Positions 55,380 to 64,000 of a stretch of 64,000 bases of DNA are shown one piece after another (within the stretch, counting starts at the first letter, position 1; each line of letters opens with the position of its first letter). The notes beneath the pieces are model-generated. The model did no database searches and was not told where the DNA came from. It saw only the letters and a program-made list of their open reading frames with translations. Both the position numbers and the translations under genes were made by a program. Origin of the DNA: Hyphomicrobiales bacterium (GTDB taxonomy: Bacteria; Pseudomonadota; Alphaproteobacteria; Rhizobiales; Rhizobiaceae); assembly GCA_900468535.1 (NCBI GenBank), contig UBTY01000026.1, forward strand, positions 1 to 64,000. Reading direction: 5' to 3'.

Positions 55380-56546
55380 ATGAGTCTTCCCCTTGATTTG
55401 CAGGCTGCAACCACGTCCCCTTCGCTTGCCGAGGGGGTGAACGCAGCAATCTACGCCGCGTTGAACGACAAGCGGCTGGTCGGAGCGGTCGTGCTGATCG
55501 CCGCTGATGGCAAGCTGATCTATCGCCGGGCAGCGGGCCTTGCCGATCGGGAGAACGGCGTTGGCATGCAGGAAGACTCCATCTTCCGGCTGGCTTCGGT
55601 GACCAAACCCATCGTCACGATCGCGGCCATGCGGCTGATCGAGCAGGGACGCATGGGACTGGACGATCCGATCACCAAGTGGCTTCCCGATTTCCGCCCG
55701 ACGCTTCCCGATGGCGGCGAAGCAACGATCCGGATCCGGCATCTGCTGAACCACACGTCGGGCCTCAGCTATTGTTTCGCCGAGGAGGATGGTCCCTATG
55801 TGCGCGCCGGCGTGTCTGACGGGATCGGCGAGCCCGGCATGTCGCTGGCGGAAAACCTCCGGCGGATCGCGAGCACGCCATTGCTGTTTGCGCCCGGAGA
55901 AGGCTGGCGCTATTCGCTCGCGATCGATGTGCTCGGCGGCATAATCGAGGCAGAGATGGGTGTGTCGCTCGACGAGGCGGTTGCAGAGCTCGTCACCGGT
56001 CCCCTCGGCCTTCAGGACACTGCGTTTTCCGTTCGCGATCACAAGCGGCTTGCCGCAGCCTACACGGACGCCTCGCCCGAGCCGAAGCTGATGGGCAAGG
56101 AAGCGCTGGTGCCGGCCTTGACCGGTTCAGTCCGCTTCGCGCCGGATCGCATCTTCGACCCGACCTCCTATCACTCTGGCGGCGCAGGGATGGCCGGCAC
56201 TGCAGACGATATCCTGACGATCCTCGAGACGATCCGAAAGGGTGGCGCTCCCCTGCTCTCAAGCGAAACGGTTGCAATGATGATGGTCGACCAGACCGGT
56301 GGGCGTCGGCAGGCCGTGGAGCCCGGCGCCGGATTCGGGTTCGGCTGGGCTGTCGTCACCGACCCGGAAGCGGCGCAGGTACCGCTTACAAAGGGATCGC
56401 TGCAGTGGGGCGGCGTCTATGGCCACAGCTGGTTCGTGGACCCATCCAAGGGGCTGACGGTCGTCGCCCTTACCAACACGACACTCGAGGGTATGTGGGG
56501 CCGGTTCACCGTCGATCTGCGCAAGGCGATCTACGCGGCGATCTGA
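55380..56546 (+). CDS. serine hydrolase, beta-lactamase (class C)/esterase fold
   Basis: This 388-residue enzyme of the beta-lactamase/D-alanyl-carboxypeptidase fold has the nucleophile motif SVTK (Ser73-Lys76), a YSL motif near residue 178 in place of YxN, and HSGGAGM (residue ~260). It has no signal peptide, so it is likely a cytoplasmic esterase (EstB type) rather than a beta-lactamase. It is divergent from a TetR gene and ends with a strong terminator shared with aspS. Confidence 0.86.
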   Translation: MSLPLDLQAATTSPSLAEGVNAAIYAALNDKRLVGAVVLIAADGKLIYRRAAGLADRENGVGMQEDSIFRLASVTKPIVTIAAMRLIEQGRMGLDDPITKWLPDFRPTLPDGGEATIRIRHLLNHTSGLSYCFAEEDGPYVRAGVSDGIGEPGMSLAENLRRIASTPLLFAPGEGWRYSLAIDVLGGIIEAEMGVSLDEAVAELVTGPLGLQDTAFSVRDHKRLAAAYTDASPEPKLMGKEALVPALTGSVRFAPDRIFDPTSYHSGGAGMAGTADDILTILETIRKGGAPLLSSETVAMMMVDQTGGRRQAVEPGAGFGFGWAVVTDPEAAQVPLTKGSLQWGGVYGHSWFVDPSKGLTVVALTNTTLEGMWGRFTVDLRKAIYAAI

Positions 56547-56565
56547 ACGCCCTTCCAAAAATGCA

Positions 56566-56594
56566 AAAAGCCGGCGAACAGGTCGCCGGCTTTT
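56566..56594. terminator. bidirectional terminator between hydrolase gene and aspS
   Basis: AAAAGCCGGCGA (56566-56577) and TCGCCGGCTTTT (56583-56594) are perfect 12-base arms with a 5-base loop. It serves the hydrolase gene on plus and aspS on minus. Confidence 0.9.
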
Positions 56595-56613
56595 CTTTGT
56601 TTAATCAGTTCGC

Positions 56614-58404
56614 TCAGTCTTTCTTGACCGGCGGGATGACGCGCAGCGACAGTTCCATCAGCTGCTTCGGGGTTGCTGGCGACGGGGCGTTCATCAGGAG
56701 GTCCTGTGCCTGCTGGTTCATCGGGAACAGCGTGATCTCGCGCAGGTTCTTGGCGCCGAGCAGAAGCATGACGACACGATCGATACCGAAGGCGCAGCCG
56801 CCGTGCGGAGGCGCGCCGTACTGGAAGGCACGGTACATGCCGCCGAAGCGTTCCTCGACGTCCGTCTGGCTCAAGCCCACCAGTTCGAAGGCTTTGACCA
56901 TGGCTTCCGGCGACTGGTTACGGATCGAGCCCGAGGCGATTTCGAAGCCGTTGCAGACGGCATCGTACTGGTAGGCCTTGAGCGACAGCGGATCCTGCGT
57001 CTGCAGCGCTTCCAGACCACCCTGCGGCATCGAGAAGGGATTGTGGGCGAAGTCGATCTTCTTGTCTTCCTCGCTCCATTCGTAGAACGGGAAGTCGATG
57101 ATCCAGCACAGCTCGAACCGGTCGCGATCGACGAGGTTCAGGTCCTCGCCCGCCTTGGTGCGGGCTTCGCCTGCGAATTTGTAGAACTTGGACGGCTCGC
57201 CGGCGACGAAGAAGGCGGCGTCGCCCGCTTCAAGGCCGAGCTGGACGCGCAGGGCTTCGGTGCGCTCCTCGCCGATATTCTTGGCGAGCGGGCCAGAGCC
57301 GCCAACCTTGCCGTCTTCTTCCTTCCAGAAGATGTAGCCGAGGCCCGGCTGGCCGAGCGACTGCGCCCAGGCGTTCATGCGGTCGCAGAATGCACGCGAA
57401 CCACCGGTCTTGGCCGGAATGGCCCAGACTTCGACTTTCGGGTTCGACGCGATCATGCCGGCAAAGACCTTGAAGCCGGAGCCCGCGAAGTGCTCGGTGA
57501 CTGCCTGCATCTCGATCGGGTTGCGCAGGTCGGGCTTGTCGGAGCCGTACTTGCGGATCGCGACGTCATAGGGGATGCGCGGCCATTCCTTGGTGACCGG
57601 CTTGCCTTCGGCGAACTGCTCGAAGACAGAGGTCATAATCGGCGCCATCGTGTCCCAGACGTCTTCCTGGGTGACGAAGCTCATTTCCAGGTCGAGCTGG
57701 TAGAATTCACCCGGCAGGCGGTCGGCGCGCGGGTCTTCGTCACGGAAGCAAGGCGCAATCTGGAAGTAGCGGTCGAAGCCGGCAACCATCAAGAGCTGCT
57801 TGTACTGCTGCGGCGCCTGCGGCAGGGCGAAAAAGGTGCCGGGGTGGATACGGCTGGGCACGAGGAAGTCGCGCGCGCCTTCCGGCGACGAGGCCGTCAG
57901 GATCGGGGTGGTGTATTCGCCGAAGCCGGCCGAGGTCATGCGGTTGCGGATATCCGAGATGATCTGGCTGCGCTTGACGATGTTCTTGTGCAGCGTCTCG
58001 CGGCGCAGATCGAGGAAGCGGTACTTGAGGCGGATGTCCTCAGGATAATCGGGCTCGCCGAAGACCGGCAGCGGCAGTTCCTTGGCTTCGGACAGGATCT
58101 CGATGTCCTGGGCGTAGAGTTCGATCTCGCCGGTCGCCATGTTCTTGTTGACGGTGTCGTCCGAACGCGCCTTGACGACGCCGTCGATGCGGATGACCCA
58201 CTCGCCGCGAACGGTTTCGGCGGCCTTGAAGGCCGGGCTATCAGGATCGGCGACGACCTGGGTCATGCCGTAATGGTCACGCAGATCGATGAAGAGAACG
58301 CCGCCATGGTCACGAACGCGGTGAACCCAGCCGGAGATCCGGACATTGGCGCCGACATCCGACTTGCGGAGGGCTGCACATGTGTGGCTGCGGTAACGAT
58401 GCAT
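56614..58404 (-). CDS. aspS: aspartyl-tRNA synthetase
   Basis: This 596-residue class IIb synthetase charges tRNA-Asp. It has an OB-fold anticodon domain ([25 protein letters not shown]), the class II motif 2 [19 protein letters not shown], a GAD insertion domain, and motif 3 [19 protein letters not shown] chose ATG 58404 (MHRYRSH), with GGGAATTGAG nearby; the long frame to 58575 is rejected. Alphaproteobacterial AspRS is often non-discriminating and also charges tRNA-Asn, but this cannot be proved here. Confidence 0.94.
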   Translation of the reverse strand: MHRYRSHTCAALRKSDVGANVRISGWVHRVRDHGGVLFIDLRDHYGMTQVVADPDSPAFKAAETVRGEWVIRIDGVVKARSDDTVNKNMATGEIELYAQDIEILSEAKELPLPVFGEPDYPEDIRLKYRFLDLRRETLHKNIVKRSQIISDIRNRMTSAGFGEYTTPILTASSPEGARDFLVPSRIHPGTFFALPQAPQQYKQLLMVAGFDRYFQIAPCFRDEDPRADRLPGEFYQLDLEMSFVTQEDVWDTMAPIMTSVFEQFAEGKPVTKEWPRIPYDVAIRKYGSDKPDLRNPIEMQAVTEHFAGSGFKVFAGMIASNPKVEVWAIPAKTGGSRAFCDRMNAWAQSLGQPGLGYIFWKEEDGKVGGSGPLAKNIGEERTEALRVQLGLEAGDAAFFVAGEPSKFYKFAGEARTKAGEDLNLVDRDRFELCWIIDFPFYEWSEEDKKIDFAHNPFSMPQGGLEALQTQDPLSLKAYQYDAVCNGFEIASGSIRNQSPEAMVKAFELVGLSQTDVEERFGGMYRAFQYGAPPHGGCAFGIDRVVMLLLGAKNLREITLFPMNQQAQDLLMNAPSPATPKQLMELSLRVIPPVKKD

Positions 58405-58673
58405 CATCTCAATTCCCAGTATTTGGCTTAAAGACGGCAGCAGGGGCTCCAAAGGCTCTCCGGCACCGACAAGAAAATCGGGCGGAAAAGCGCATGGACC
58501 GCCTGATTTGTCAAGACTTGGCGCATATCGCACGCGGGTTGCGAAAGGTTTATAGCACGCATGCAACCGTCTCATCGAGAAAGCCGTGCGGCAGTTTGGC
58601 AGACTCGCACCATATTGCTGAAGCTTGCGGTCAACTTTAAAGAAGAACGATATCGTTCCCGCGGAGTCTCGCC

Positions 58674-60065
58674 ATGCCCCTTCTCACCCGTCGCAATCTG
58701 CTGAAAGCCTCTGCCGTCGCAGGTGCTTACGGCGTCGGGATCGGCATCGCCGGCAAGTTCGGACTGGCGGAAGCGGCACCCGAACCGCAGGTGCTGAAGG
58801 CGATCAAGACGACGGCCAGCATTGCCGATTCAGGCGTGACGAAAGACATCATGACCTGGGGCGACGGCGGCATGCCGCCAGTGCTTCGGATGACCAAGGG
58901 CAAACCCTATGCGGCGCGGCTGACGAATACGCTCGACGAGCCGACGACAATCCACTGGCATGGCCTGAGAATCGCCAACAAGATGGATGGCGTGCCATTC
59001 ATGACGCAGCCTTACGTCTATACCGGCGACAGCTTCGACTATGCCTTCACTCCGCCTGACGCCGGCACCTTCTGGTACCATCCGCATTGCAATACGCTGA
59101 CCCAGATGGGTCATGGCATGACGGGCGTTCTGGTGGTGGAGGATCCCGACGATCCGACCTTCGATGCCGAAGTGGTACTGAACCTGCGCGATTGGCGGCT
59201 CGGCAGTGATGGGCAATTCATTGCGCCGTTCCGGCCGCGCGATGCGGCAAAGACCGGCACTTACGGAACGGTGCGAACGGCCAACTGGCATCAGGAGCCG
59301 CAATATGACGCACCGGCCGGTGGCCTTGTCCGGCTTCGGATTGCGGTGACCGACGTCACCCGCATCTTCTCGCTGAAGATGGAGGGTGCAGAGGCGACGG
59401 TCATTGCGATCGACGGCAATCCCGTACCGAAGCGCTTTCCACTCGATCTGCTGCTGATCGGCCCCGGCCAGCGTCTCGATCTCGCGGTGCGGATGCCTGA
59501 CAGCGAGGGCGCGATTGCGACGCTCGAAGACATCAGGGGCACCACACCGAAGACGATTGCCAAGCTCCGGGCCGCTGGAACGTCGTTGAAGCGCAATGCC
59601 GGCGATCTTGCCGCGCTTGGTGAAAACCCGGTCGCTAAGGCCGACCTTTCCTCGGCGCAGAAAATTCCCCTCATTCTCAGCGCCACGGCAGAGAGCGCAC
59701 CTGCCGACAGCATCTGCGGCACGCTCGGCTACAGTTTCTGGGCGATCAACAAGGTCCCGTGGCCAGGCGACACGCCCGATCCGACGGCACCGCTGGCGGA
59801 ACTGAAGCTCGGCAAGAGCTATATCCTGCAGCTCGAGAACGTGACGCCGCACACGCATCCGATCCACCTGCACGGCATGAGCTTTACCGTGCTCTCCTCA
59901 TCGACGCGCGAGGTCATGCCTTTCGTCAGCGACACCTATCTCGTTCAGCCGGACGAAAAGGTGCAGCTCGCTTTCGTTGCCGACAATCCCGGCGATTGGT
60001 TGCTGCATTGCCACATCATCGAGCATCAAAAGACAGGCATGACCAGTTATGTGAGAGTTGTTTGA
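58674..60065 (+). CDS. multicopper oxidase with Tat signal
   Basis: This 463-residue secreted oxidase uses four coppers to oxidise a substrate and reduce O2 to water. The signal has a twin-arginine (TRRNLLKAS). Copper sites are HWHG (94-97), YHPHC (135-139), HTHPIHLHG and the type 1 block [12 protein letters not shown] near the C-terminus, whose Met is the axial ligand. The cupredoxin domains are in order. Similar proteins act in copper tolerance or iron oxidation; no copper exporter gene is adjacent. Confidence 0.9.
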   Translation: MPLLTRRNLLKASAVAGAYGVGIGIAGKFGLAEAAPEPQVLKAIKTTASIADSGVTKDIMTWGDGGMPPVLRMTKGKPYAARLTNTLDEPTTIHWHGLRIANKMDGVPFMTQPYVYTGDSFDYAFTPPDAGTFWYHPHCNTLTQMGHGMTGVLVVEDPDDPTFDAEVVLNLRDWRLGSDGQFIAPFRPRDAAKTGTYGTVRTANWHQEPQYDAPAGGLVRLRIAVTDVTRIFSLKMEGAEATVIAIDGNPVPKRFPLDLLLIGPGQRLDLAVRMPDSEGAIATLEDIRGTTPKTIAKLRAAGTSLKRNAGDLAALGENPVAKADLSSAQKIPLILSATAESAPADSICGTLGYSFWAINKVPWPGDTPDPTAPLAELKLGKSYILQLENVTPHTHPIHLHGMSFTVLSSSTREVMPFVSDTYLVQPDEKVQLAFVADNPGDWLLHCHIIEHQKTGMTSYVRVV

Positions 60066-60148
60066 CAGCTCTTTGCGGGTTCTAGTTGACATATCCGGCC
60101 GAAAGGAGAAGGAAGGTTCAACTATGTCTATCCTGCGAATGAATTGAG

Positions 60149-61294
60149 ATGATCGAAACAACCGCCGATTTGGAGGCGGCCTGCAAAGAGCTGGCCAAGT
60201 CAGAATTCATTACCATCGACACCGAGTTTCTCCGAGAGACGACGTTCTGGCCGGAACTCTGCTTGATACAGATGGCAAGCCCGACAACGGAAGTGCTGGT
60301 TGATCCTCTGGCGAAGGGGCTCGATCTCAAGCCGTTCTTCGAGCTGATGGCGAATACCAACGTTTTGAAGGTCTTCCACGCCGCGCGTCAGGATATCGAA
60401 ATCATCTACAACCGGGGCGGCCTCATTCCGCATCCGATCTTCGATACGCAGGTTGCCGCGATGGTTTGCGGCTTCGGCGATTCCGTCTCTTACGACCAGC
60501 TCGTCAGCCGCACCAAGGGCGTCCAGATCGACAAGTCTTCGCGCTTCACCGACTGGAGCCGGCGGCCGCTTTCCGAAAAGCAGCTCGACTACGCGCTGGC
60601 AGATGTAACCCACCTGCGCGACGTCTACCTCTACCTCAAGGCAGAACTCGAGCGCGAAGGCCGCTCGTCCTGGCTACGGGAAGAGATGGATATCCTCGAG
60701 GCCCGCGAGACCTACGACATGCATCCCGACGATGCATGGCAGCGGCTGAAGATGCGCCTGCGCAAGCCGCAGGAGCTGGCGGTCCTGAAGTATGTTGCGG
60801 CCTGGCGCGAGCGTGAGGCCCGCTCGCGCAACGTGCCGCGCTCGCGCGTCATCAAGGACGATGCGATTTATGAAATCGCGCAGCAGCAGCCGAAGGACAA
60901 CGAGGCGCTTGGCCGTCTGCGGACCATCCCCAAGGGTTGGGAACGATCGGCAGCCGGTGGCGCGGTCGTCGAGGCCGTGAATGCGGCCCTTGCCTTGCCA
61001 AAGGCCGAGATGCCGCATGCCCCCCGCCAGACGCAGCCCCCTGAGGGCGCTGCAGCTGCCGCCGAGTTGCTGAAAGTTCTGCTGAAGCTGATCTCCGAGA
61101 AGCACGGCGTCGCGCCCAAGGTCATCGCCAACAGCGAAGATCTCGACCGGATCGCAGCTGAGGGCGAGAAGGCCGAAGTCGCGGCACTCCACGGCTGGCG
61201 CCGGGAGCTTTTCGGCGAACCCGCCCTGCAGCTCATTCAGGGTCAGGTCGCGCTTCGTTTCGTCGGCAAGAAAGTCGAGACAGTCACGCTGTAA
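60149..61294 (+). CDS. rnd: ribonuclease D
   Basis: This 381-residue 3'-5' exonuclease trims tRNA precursors. The DEDDy residues are visible: ITIDTEF (Asp and Glu), VFHAARQDIEII (Asp) and DYALADVTHLRDVY (Asp and Tyr). An HRDC domain (about 210-290, LAVLKYVAAWREREAR, YEIAQQQPKD) follows. The length is normal for alphaproteobacteria. It lies 84 bases after the multicopper oxidase gene, without a visible terminator between. Confidence 0.93.
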   Translation: MIETTADLEAACKELAKSEFITIDTEFLRETTFWPELCLIQMASPTTEVLVDPLAKGLDLKPFFELMANTNVLKVFHAARQDIEIIYNRGGLIPHPIFDTQVAAMVCGFGDSVSYDQLVSRTKGVQIDKSSRFTDWSRRPLSEKQLDYALADVTHLRDVYLYLKAELEREGRSSWLREEMDILEARETYDMHPDDAWQRLKMRLRKPQELAVLKYVAAWREREARSRNVPRSRVIKDDAIYEIAQQQPKDNEALGRLRTIPKGWERSAAGGAVVEAVNAALALPKAEMPHAPRQTQPPEGAAAAAELLKVLLKLISEKHGVAPKVIANSEDLDRIAAEGEKAEVAALHGWRRELFGEPALQLIQGQVALRFVGKKVETVTL

Positions 61295-61442
61295 CTGCCA
61301 TCAGGCGGACGTTTTTATGCGTAAAGTGCTTCCGAGATCGGGCCCGATCGAGGAAACGGTGCTGGCGTGCCTTTTTGAAGCGCCTGATGTTTCCTATATG
61401 CCTTAAGCATCTCCGCCGACGCTTTACCGCGAAAAGGACTCC

Positions 61443-62510
61443 ATGAGGGAAATATCTCCAGTCCAGAACTGGCTGCTGATCGCGCTCGTCATAGCCGGCA
61501 GCGGCGTACTCTATGATCTCCGGTTTTACGGCGGCCATCCCTTCGTCGGTGCGACGTTCGCATTGTTTATCGGCATGCCGATCATTCTGTTCGAGCGCAA
61601 GGTAATCCTGCGCGGGCTTTCGCGGCGGATGCAGGCGCTGCCGACCGTGACGTTCTTCCTCGCGGAAATCTTCGTCTACGAGATTCTGATGAGCCTCGGC
61701 TTCGCGGTTGCCGGCCTTTCCATGTGGTGGCTCGGTGCCTTTCGTCCGGCTTCATGGGTAGATGCAGTCATCCTGCCGTTCGATGCGTTTCTCTATGCGC
61801 TTGCGGTATGCGCGCTCATCATCTTCGTGCTGCGCATTCGCGAGCTTCTCGGCCGCGACATCTTCTCGAGCATGCTTTTCAGCCGCTATCGCAAGCCGAT
61901 CAGCGAGGAGCGCGTGTTTCTGTTCATCGATCTGGTGGATTCGACCGCCTTTGCCGAAAAGCACGGCGACCTCCGGGCTCAGCAGATGCTGAGCTCGCTG
62001 TTCGCCGCCTTCGCCGAGCCCGTGCGGAAGTACAAGGGCACGATCGACGATTATGTCGGGGATGCCGCTATCATCAGCTGGCCGCTGGAGCGCGGCATCA
62101 AGTTCGGGCGATGCATCAACTGCATCTTCGACATCATCGGGGAAATCGAGGCGGATGCCGAGAGCTGGCTGCAGACCTATGGCCAGGTCCCTCGCCTGCG
62201 CGCCGCCTTGCACGGCGGCACGGTCATCACGGCCGAGATCGGTGTCGACCACCACAAGATCACCTACTTCGGCGATACCGTGAACACGACGTCCAGGCTT
62301 GAATCGCTCTGCAAAACGTTGAACCGATCCGTTTTGATTTCGTCCGACCTTGCCCAGCGCATCGACATGCCGGAAATGGTATCCGCCGAGGACCTCGGGA
62401 GCCACGCCGTGAAGGGGCGCGGGCAAAGCCTCGGCGTCATCTCGCTCTTCAAGGCAGACAACCTCAAGGCGTCACCAAAGCTTCATGCCAGCGTCAACGC
62501 GCCGACATGA
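61443..62510 (+). CDS. membrane class III adenylate/guanylate cyclase
   Basis: This 355-residue protein has about four N-terminal TM helices (residues ~10-135) and a cytoplasmic cyclase domain (~155-330). Metal-binding Asp are in FLFIDLVDST (Asp163) and DDYVGDAAI (Asp207), and the transition-state Asn and Arg are in FGDTVNTTSRLE. All catalytic residues are present, so it should make cAMP (or cGMP). The N-terminal membrane part likely senses an envelope signal. Rhizobia have many such cyclases. It stands alone. Confidence 0.88.
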   Translation: MREISPVQNWLLIALVIAGSGVLYDLRFYGGHPFVGATFALFIGMPIILFERKVILRGLSRRMQALPTVTFFLAEIFVYEILMSLGFAVAGLSMWWLGAFRPASWVDAVILPFDAFLYALAVCALIIFVLRIRELLGRDIFSSMLFSRYRKPISEERVFLFIDLVDSTAFAEKHGDLRAQQMLSSLFAAFAEPVRKYKGTIDDYVGDAAIISWPLERGIKFGRCINCIFDIIGEIEADAESWLQTYGQVPRLRAALHGGTVITAEIGVDHHKITYFGDTVNTTSRLESLCKTLNRSVLISSDLAQRIDMPEMVSAEDLGSHAVKGRGQSLGVISLFKADNLKASPKLHASVNAPT

Positions 62511-62555
62511 AAGGCTTGCTAATCGAGACCCGCATTCCAATCCCTGGGGGTTTCG

Positions 62556-63914
62556 ATGAAAAATACTCTTCTTGCTTCTGTTTCATTTGTTCTTTTGATC
62601 GCTGGTTCGGCTTCTGCCGACCAACAGGAATTTCCTGCCAAGCTCGCCGGCCAGGCCATCCTGCCTGCCAACACGCTGGTTGCGGCTCCGGCCGATGCGC
62701 CTGAATTCCTCAAGCACTCCGGCAAGTTCACCACCGCCGACCGCAAGCGCACCGAAGCGCTCGGCACCGTTCCGGGCAAGGATGGCGCCCGCGTCACCGA
62801 TCTGAAGCTTCCCTTCGACGGCCAGCCGATCCAGGGCTTCTCCGGCATCAAGACCATGGCCGACGGCAGCTTCTGGACGCTTTCCGACAACGGCTTCGGC
62901 TCCAAGGCCAACTCCAGCGACGCGATGCTCTTCCTGCATCAGGTGAAGTTCGACTGGCAGACCGGCAAGGTCGACGTCGTCAAGAACCTGTTCCTCTCCG
63001 ATCCGGACAAGAAGGCCCCCTTCCCGATCGTTCTCGAAGGCGCCGAGAAGCGTTACCTGACGGGCGCCGACTTCGATATCGAATCCGTACAGCCCGTCGC
63101 CGACGGCTTCTGGATCGGCGAGGAGTTCGGACCTTACCTCCTGAAGTTCGACACCGAAGGCCGCCTTACCGACGTGTTCTCGACCACCGTCGACGGCAAG
63201 GCTGTCATGTCGCCCGACAATCCGGTGCTTTCCGTTCCGGCAAACCCGACCGCCAAGATGCCGGTCTTCAACCTGAAGCGTTCCGGCGGCTTTGAAGGTC
63301 TTGCGATGTCGAAGGACGGCAGCAAGCTTTACGGCCTGTTGGAAGGCGCGCTCTATCAGGACGACGGCAAGATGGAATCGGTTGACGGCCATACCGCCAT
63401 CCGCGTCATCGAGTTCGACACCGCTTCCAAGAGCTGGACCGGCCGCACCTGGTTCTACCCGTTCGAGGACAAGGGTGTGTCGATCGGCGACTTCAACATG
63501 CTTGATGATGCGACCGCGCTCGTCATCGAACGCGACAACGGTGCCGGCTCGAAGGACAAGGCTTGCGCCGATCCTAAGCAGCCGAAGCCGGATTGCTTCG
63601 AAGCACCGGCAGAACTCAAGCGCATCTACAAGATCGAGTTCAACGACGCCAACGTCGGCAAGGCTGTCCGCAAGATCGGCTATATCGATCTCCTGAACAT
63701 CCAGGACCCCGACAACAAGAAGAAGGCCGGCAGCAAGGATGGCATCTACGACATGCCGTTCGTGACGATCGAGAACGTCGATCGCGTCGATGCCACGCAC
63801 ATCGTCGTCGGCAACGACAACAACCTGCCCTTCTCGGCCGGCCGCGCCGTCGACAAGGCAGACAACAACGAGTTCAGCCTGCTCGAGGTCGGTGAGCTTC
63901 TGAACGCGAAGTAA
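62556..63914 (+). CDS. secreted phytase-like (esterase-like) protein
   Basis: This 452-residue exported protein has a signal peptide (~1-21, GSASADQ) and the phytase-like beta-propeller (Pfam Phytase-like): GFSGIKTMADGSFWTLSDNGFGSK, DIESVQPVADGFWIGEEFGPYLLKFD and EGLAMSKDGSKLYGLLEGALY. Family members are secreted or periplasmic and are annotated as esterase-like activity of phytase. Activity on phytate is not certain. It ends with a terminator. Confidence 0.87.
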   Translation: MKNTLLASVSFVLLIAGSASADQQEFPAKLAGQAILPANTLVAAPADAPEFLKHSGKFTTADRKRTEALGTVPGKDGARVTDLKLPFDGQPIQGFSGIKTMADGSFWTLSDNGFGSKANSSDAMLFLHQVKFDWQTGKVDVVKNLFLSDPDKKAPFPIVLEGAEKRYLTGADFDIESVQPVADGFWIGEEFGPYLLKFDTEGRLTDVFSTTVDGKAVMSPDNPVLSVPANPTAKMPVFNLKRSGGFEGLAMSKDGSKLYGLLEGALYQDDGKMESVDGHTAIRVIEFDTASKSWTGRTWFYPFEDKGVSIGDFNMLDDATALVIERDNGAGSKDKACADPKQPKPDCFEAPAELKRIYKIEFNDANVGKAVRKIGYIDLLNIQDPDNKKKAGSKDGIYDMPFVTIENVDRVDATHIVVGNDNNLPFSAGRAVDKADNNEFSLLEVGELLNAK

Positions 63915-63930
63915 GTCCAGACACCAAAGA

Positions 63931-63958
63931 GGCCCCGTTCGAAAGAGCGGGGCCTTTT
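63931..63958 (+). terminator. terminator of the phytase-like gene
   Basis: GGCCCCGTTC (63931-63940) pairs with GAGCGGGGCC (63945-63954) with one T-G wobble around a GAAA tetraloop, followed by TTTT. Confidence 0.88.
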
Positions 63959-64000
63959 CGTTGCACACTATGCACCGTGATTACTTCCCGGTGCGCACGA

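Noticed and set aside
56803-58431. 542-codon open frame opposite aspS
   Set aside because: It is antisense to a clear aspartyl-tRNA synthetase and has no motif of its own.

Overview
The window is high-GC, gene-dense chromosomal DNA from an alphaproteobacterium of the order Hyphomicrobiales, most likely Rhizobiaceae (Rhizobium/Agrobacterium type). This rests on gene order and protein character: plsX-fabH-ihfA-merR behind a DUF177 gene and a cytochrome bc1 chaperone; glyA-nrdR-ribD-ribE-ribH-nusB; an LdtR-type regulator beside an L,D-transpeptidase; an RNase E with a long acidic insertion in its S1 domain; and a Mg-type HemB. No transposase, integrase, phage gene or CRISPR array was seen. The content is core genome with a few accessory spots.

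Layout. 0-5.3 kb: a membrane protein, tRNA-Tyr/tRNA-Gly, rlmB, a secreted two-domain Inh-type protein, two tiny membrane peptides, tRNA-Thr, a 541-base gene-free stretch, then nadK with a secreted partner. 5.3-7.3 kb: a secreted lipase-like hydrolase divergent from a TetR gene, with a strong palindrome between them. 7.4-16 kb: prfB with a programmed +1 frameshift, PBP1A, an AmiC-type amidase and rne behind a 628-base leader. 16-26 kb: ctaA, a DUF2842 protein, and a polysaccharide locus (CelD-like acyltransferase, Wzz/BY-kinase-like protein, Wza-like lipoprotein, GT4, polyprenyl-phosphate hexose-1-P transferase, Wzy-like polymerase). That locus resembles the Agrobacterium unipolar polysaccharide / Rhizobium polar glucomannan cluster. 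A diguanylate cyclase lies about 1.5 kb downstream.

28-46 kb: tRNA-Pro, a zinc-ribbon protein, a HAD phosphatase, MerR, ihfA, fabH, plsX, DUF177, bc1 chaperone, bamE, hppA, nusB, the riboflavin genes, nrdR, glyA, L,D-transpeptidase, LdtR, DUF6163-like and hemB. 46-64 kb: RDD protein, bpt, an EamA transporter, an SRPBCC protein, parC, three unassigned envelope/secreted proteins, a second TetR divergent from a beta-lactamase-fold hydrolase, aspS, a multicopper oxidase, rnd, a membrane class III nucleotide cyclase and a phytase-like secreted protein.

The genes form short operons separated by clear hairpin terminators, several of them usable from both sides. Linked functions are riboflavin synthesis with NusB, fatty acid/phospholipid initiation (plsX, fabH), peptidoglycan assembly and remodelling (PBP1A, AmiC, L,D-transpeptidase with its regulator) and surface polysaccharide synthesis. 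No wholly new defence or mobile system was found. The most interesting signals are a polysaccharide co-polymerase whose kinase motifs are eroded, the prfB recoding site, the lipase operator, and several small or uncharacterised envelope proteins.
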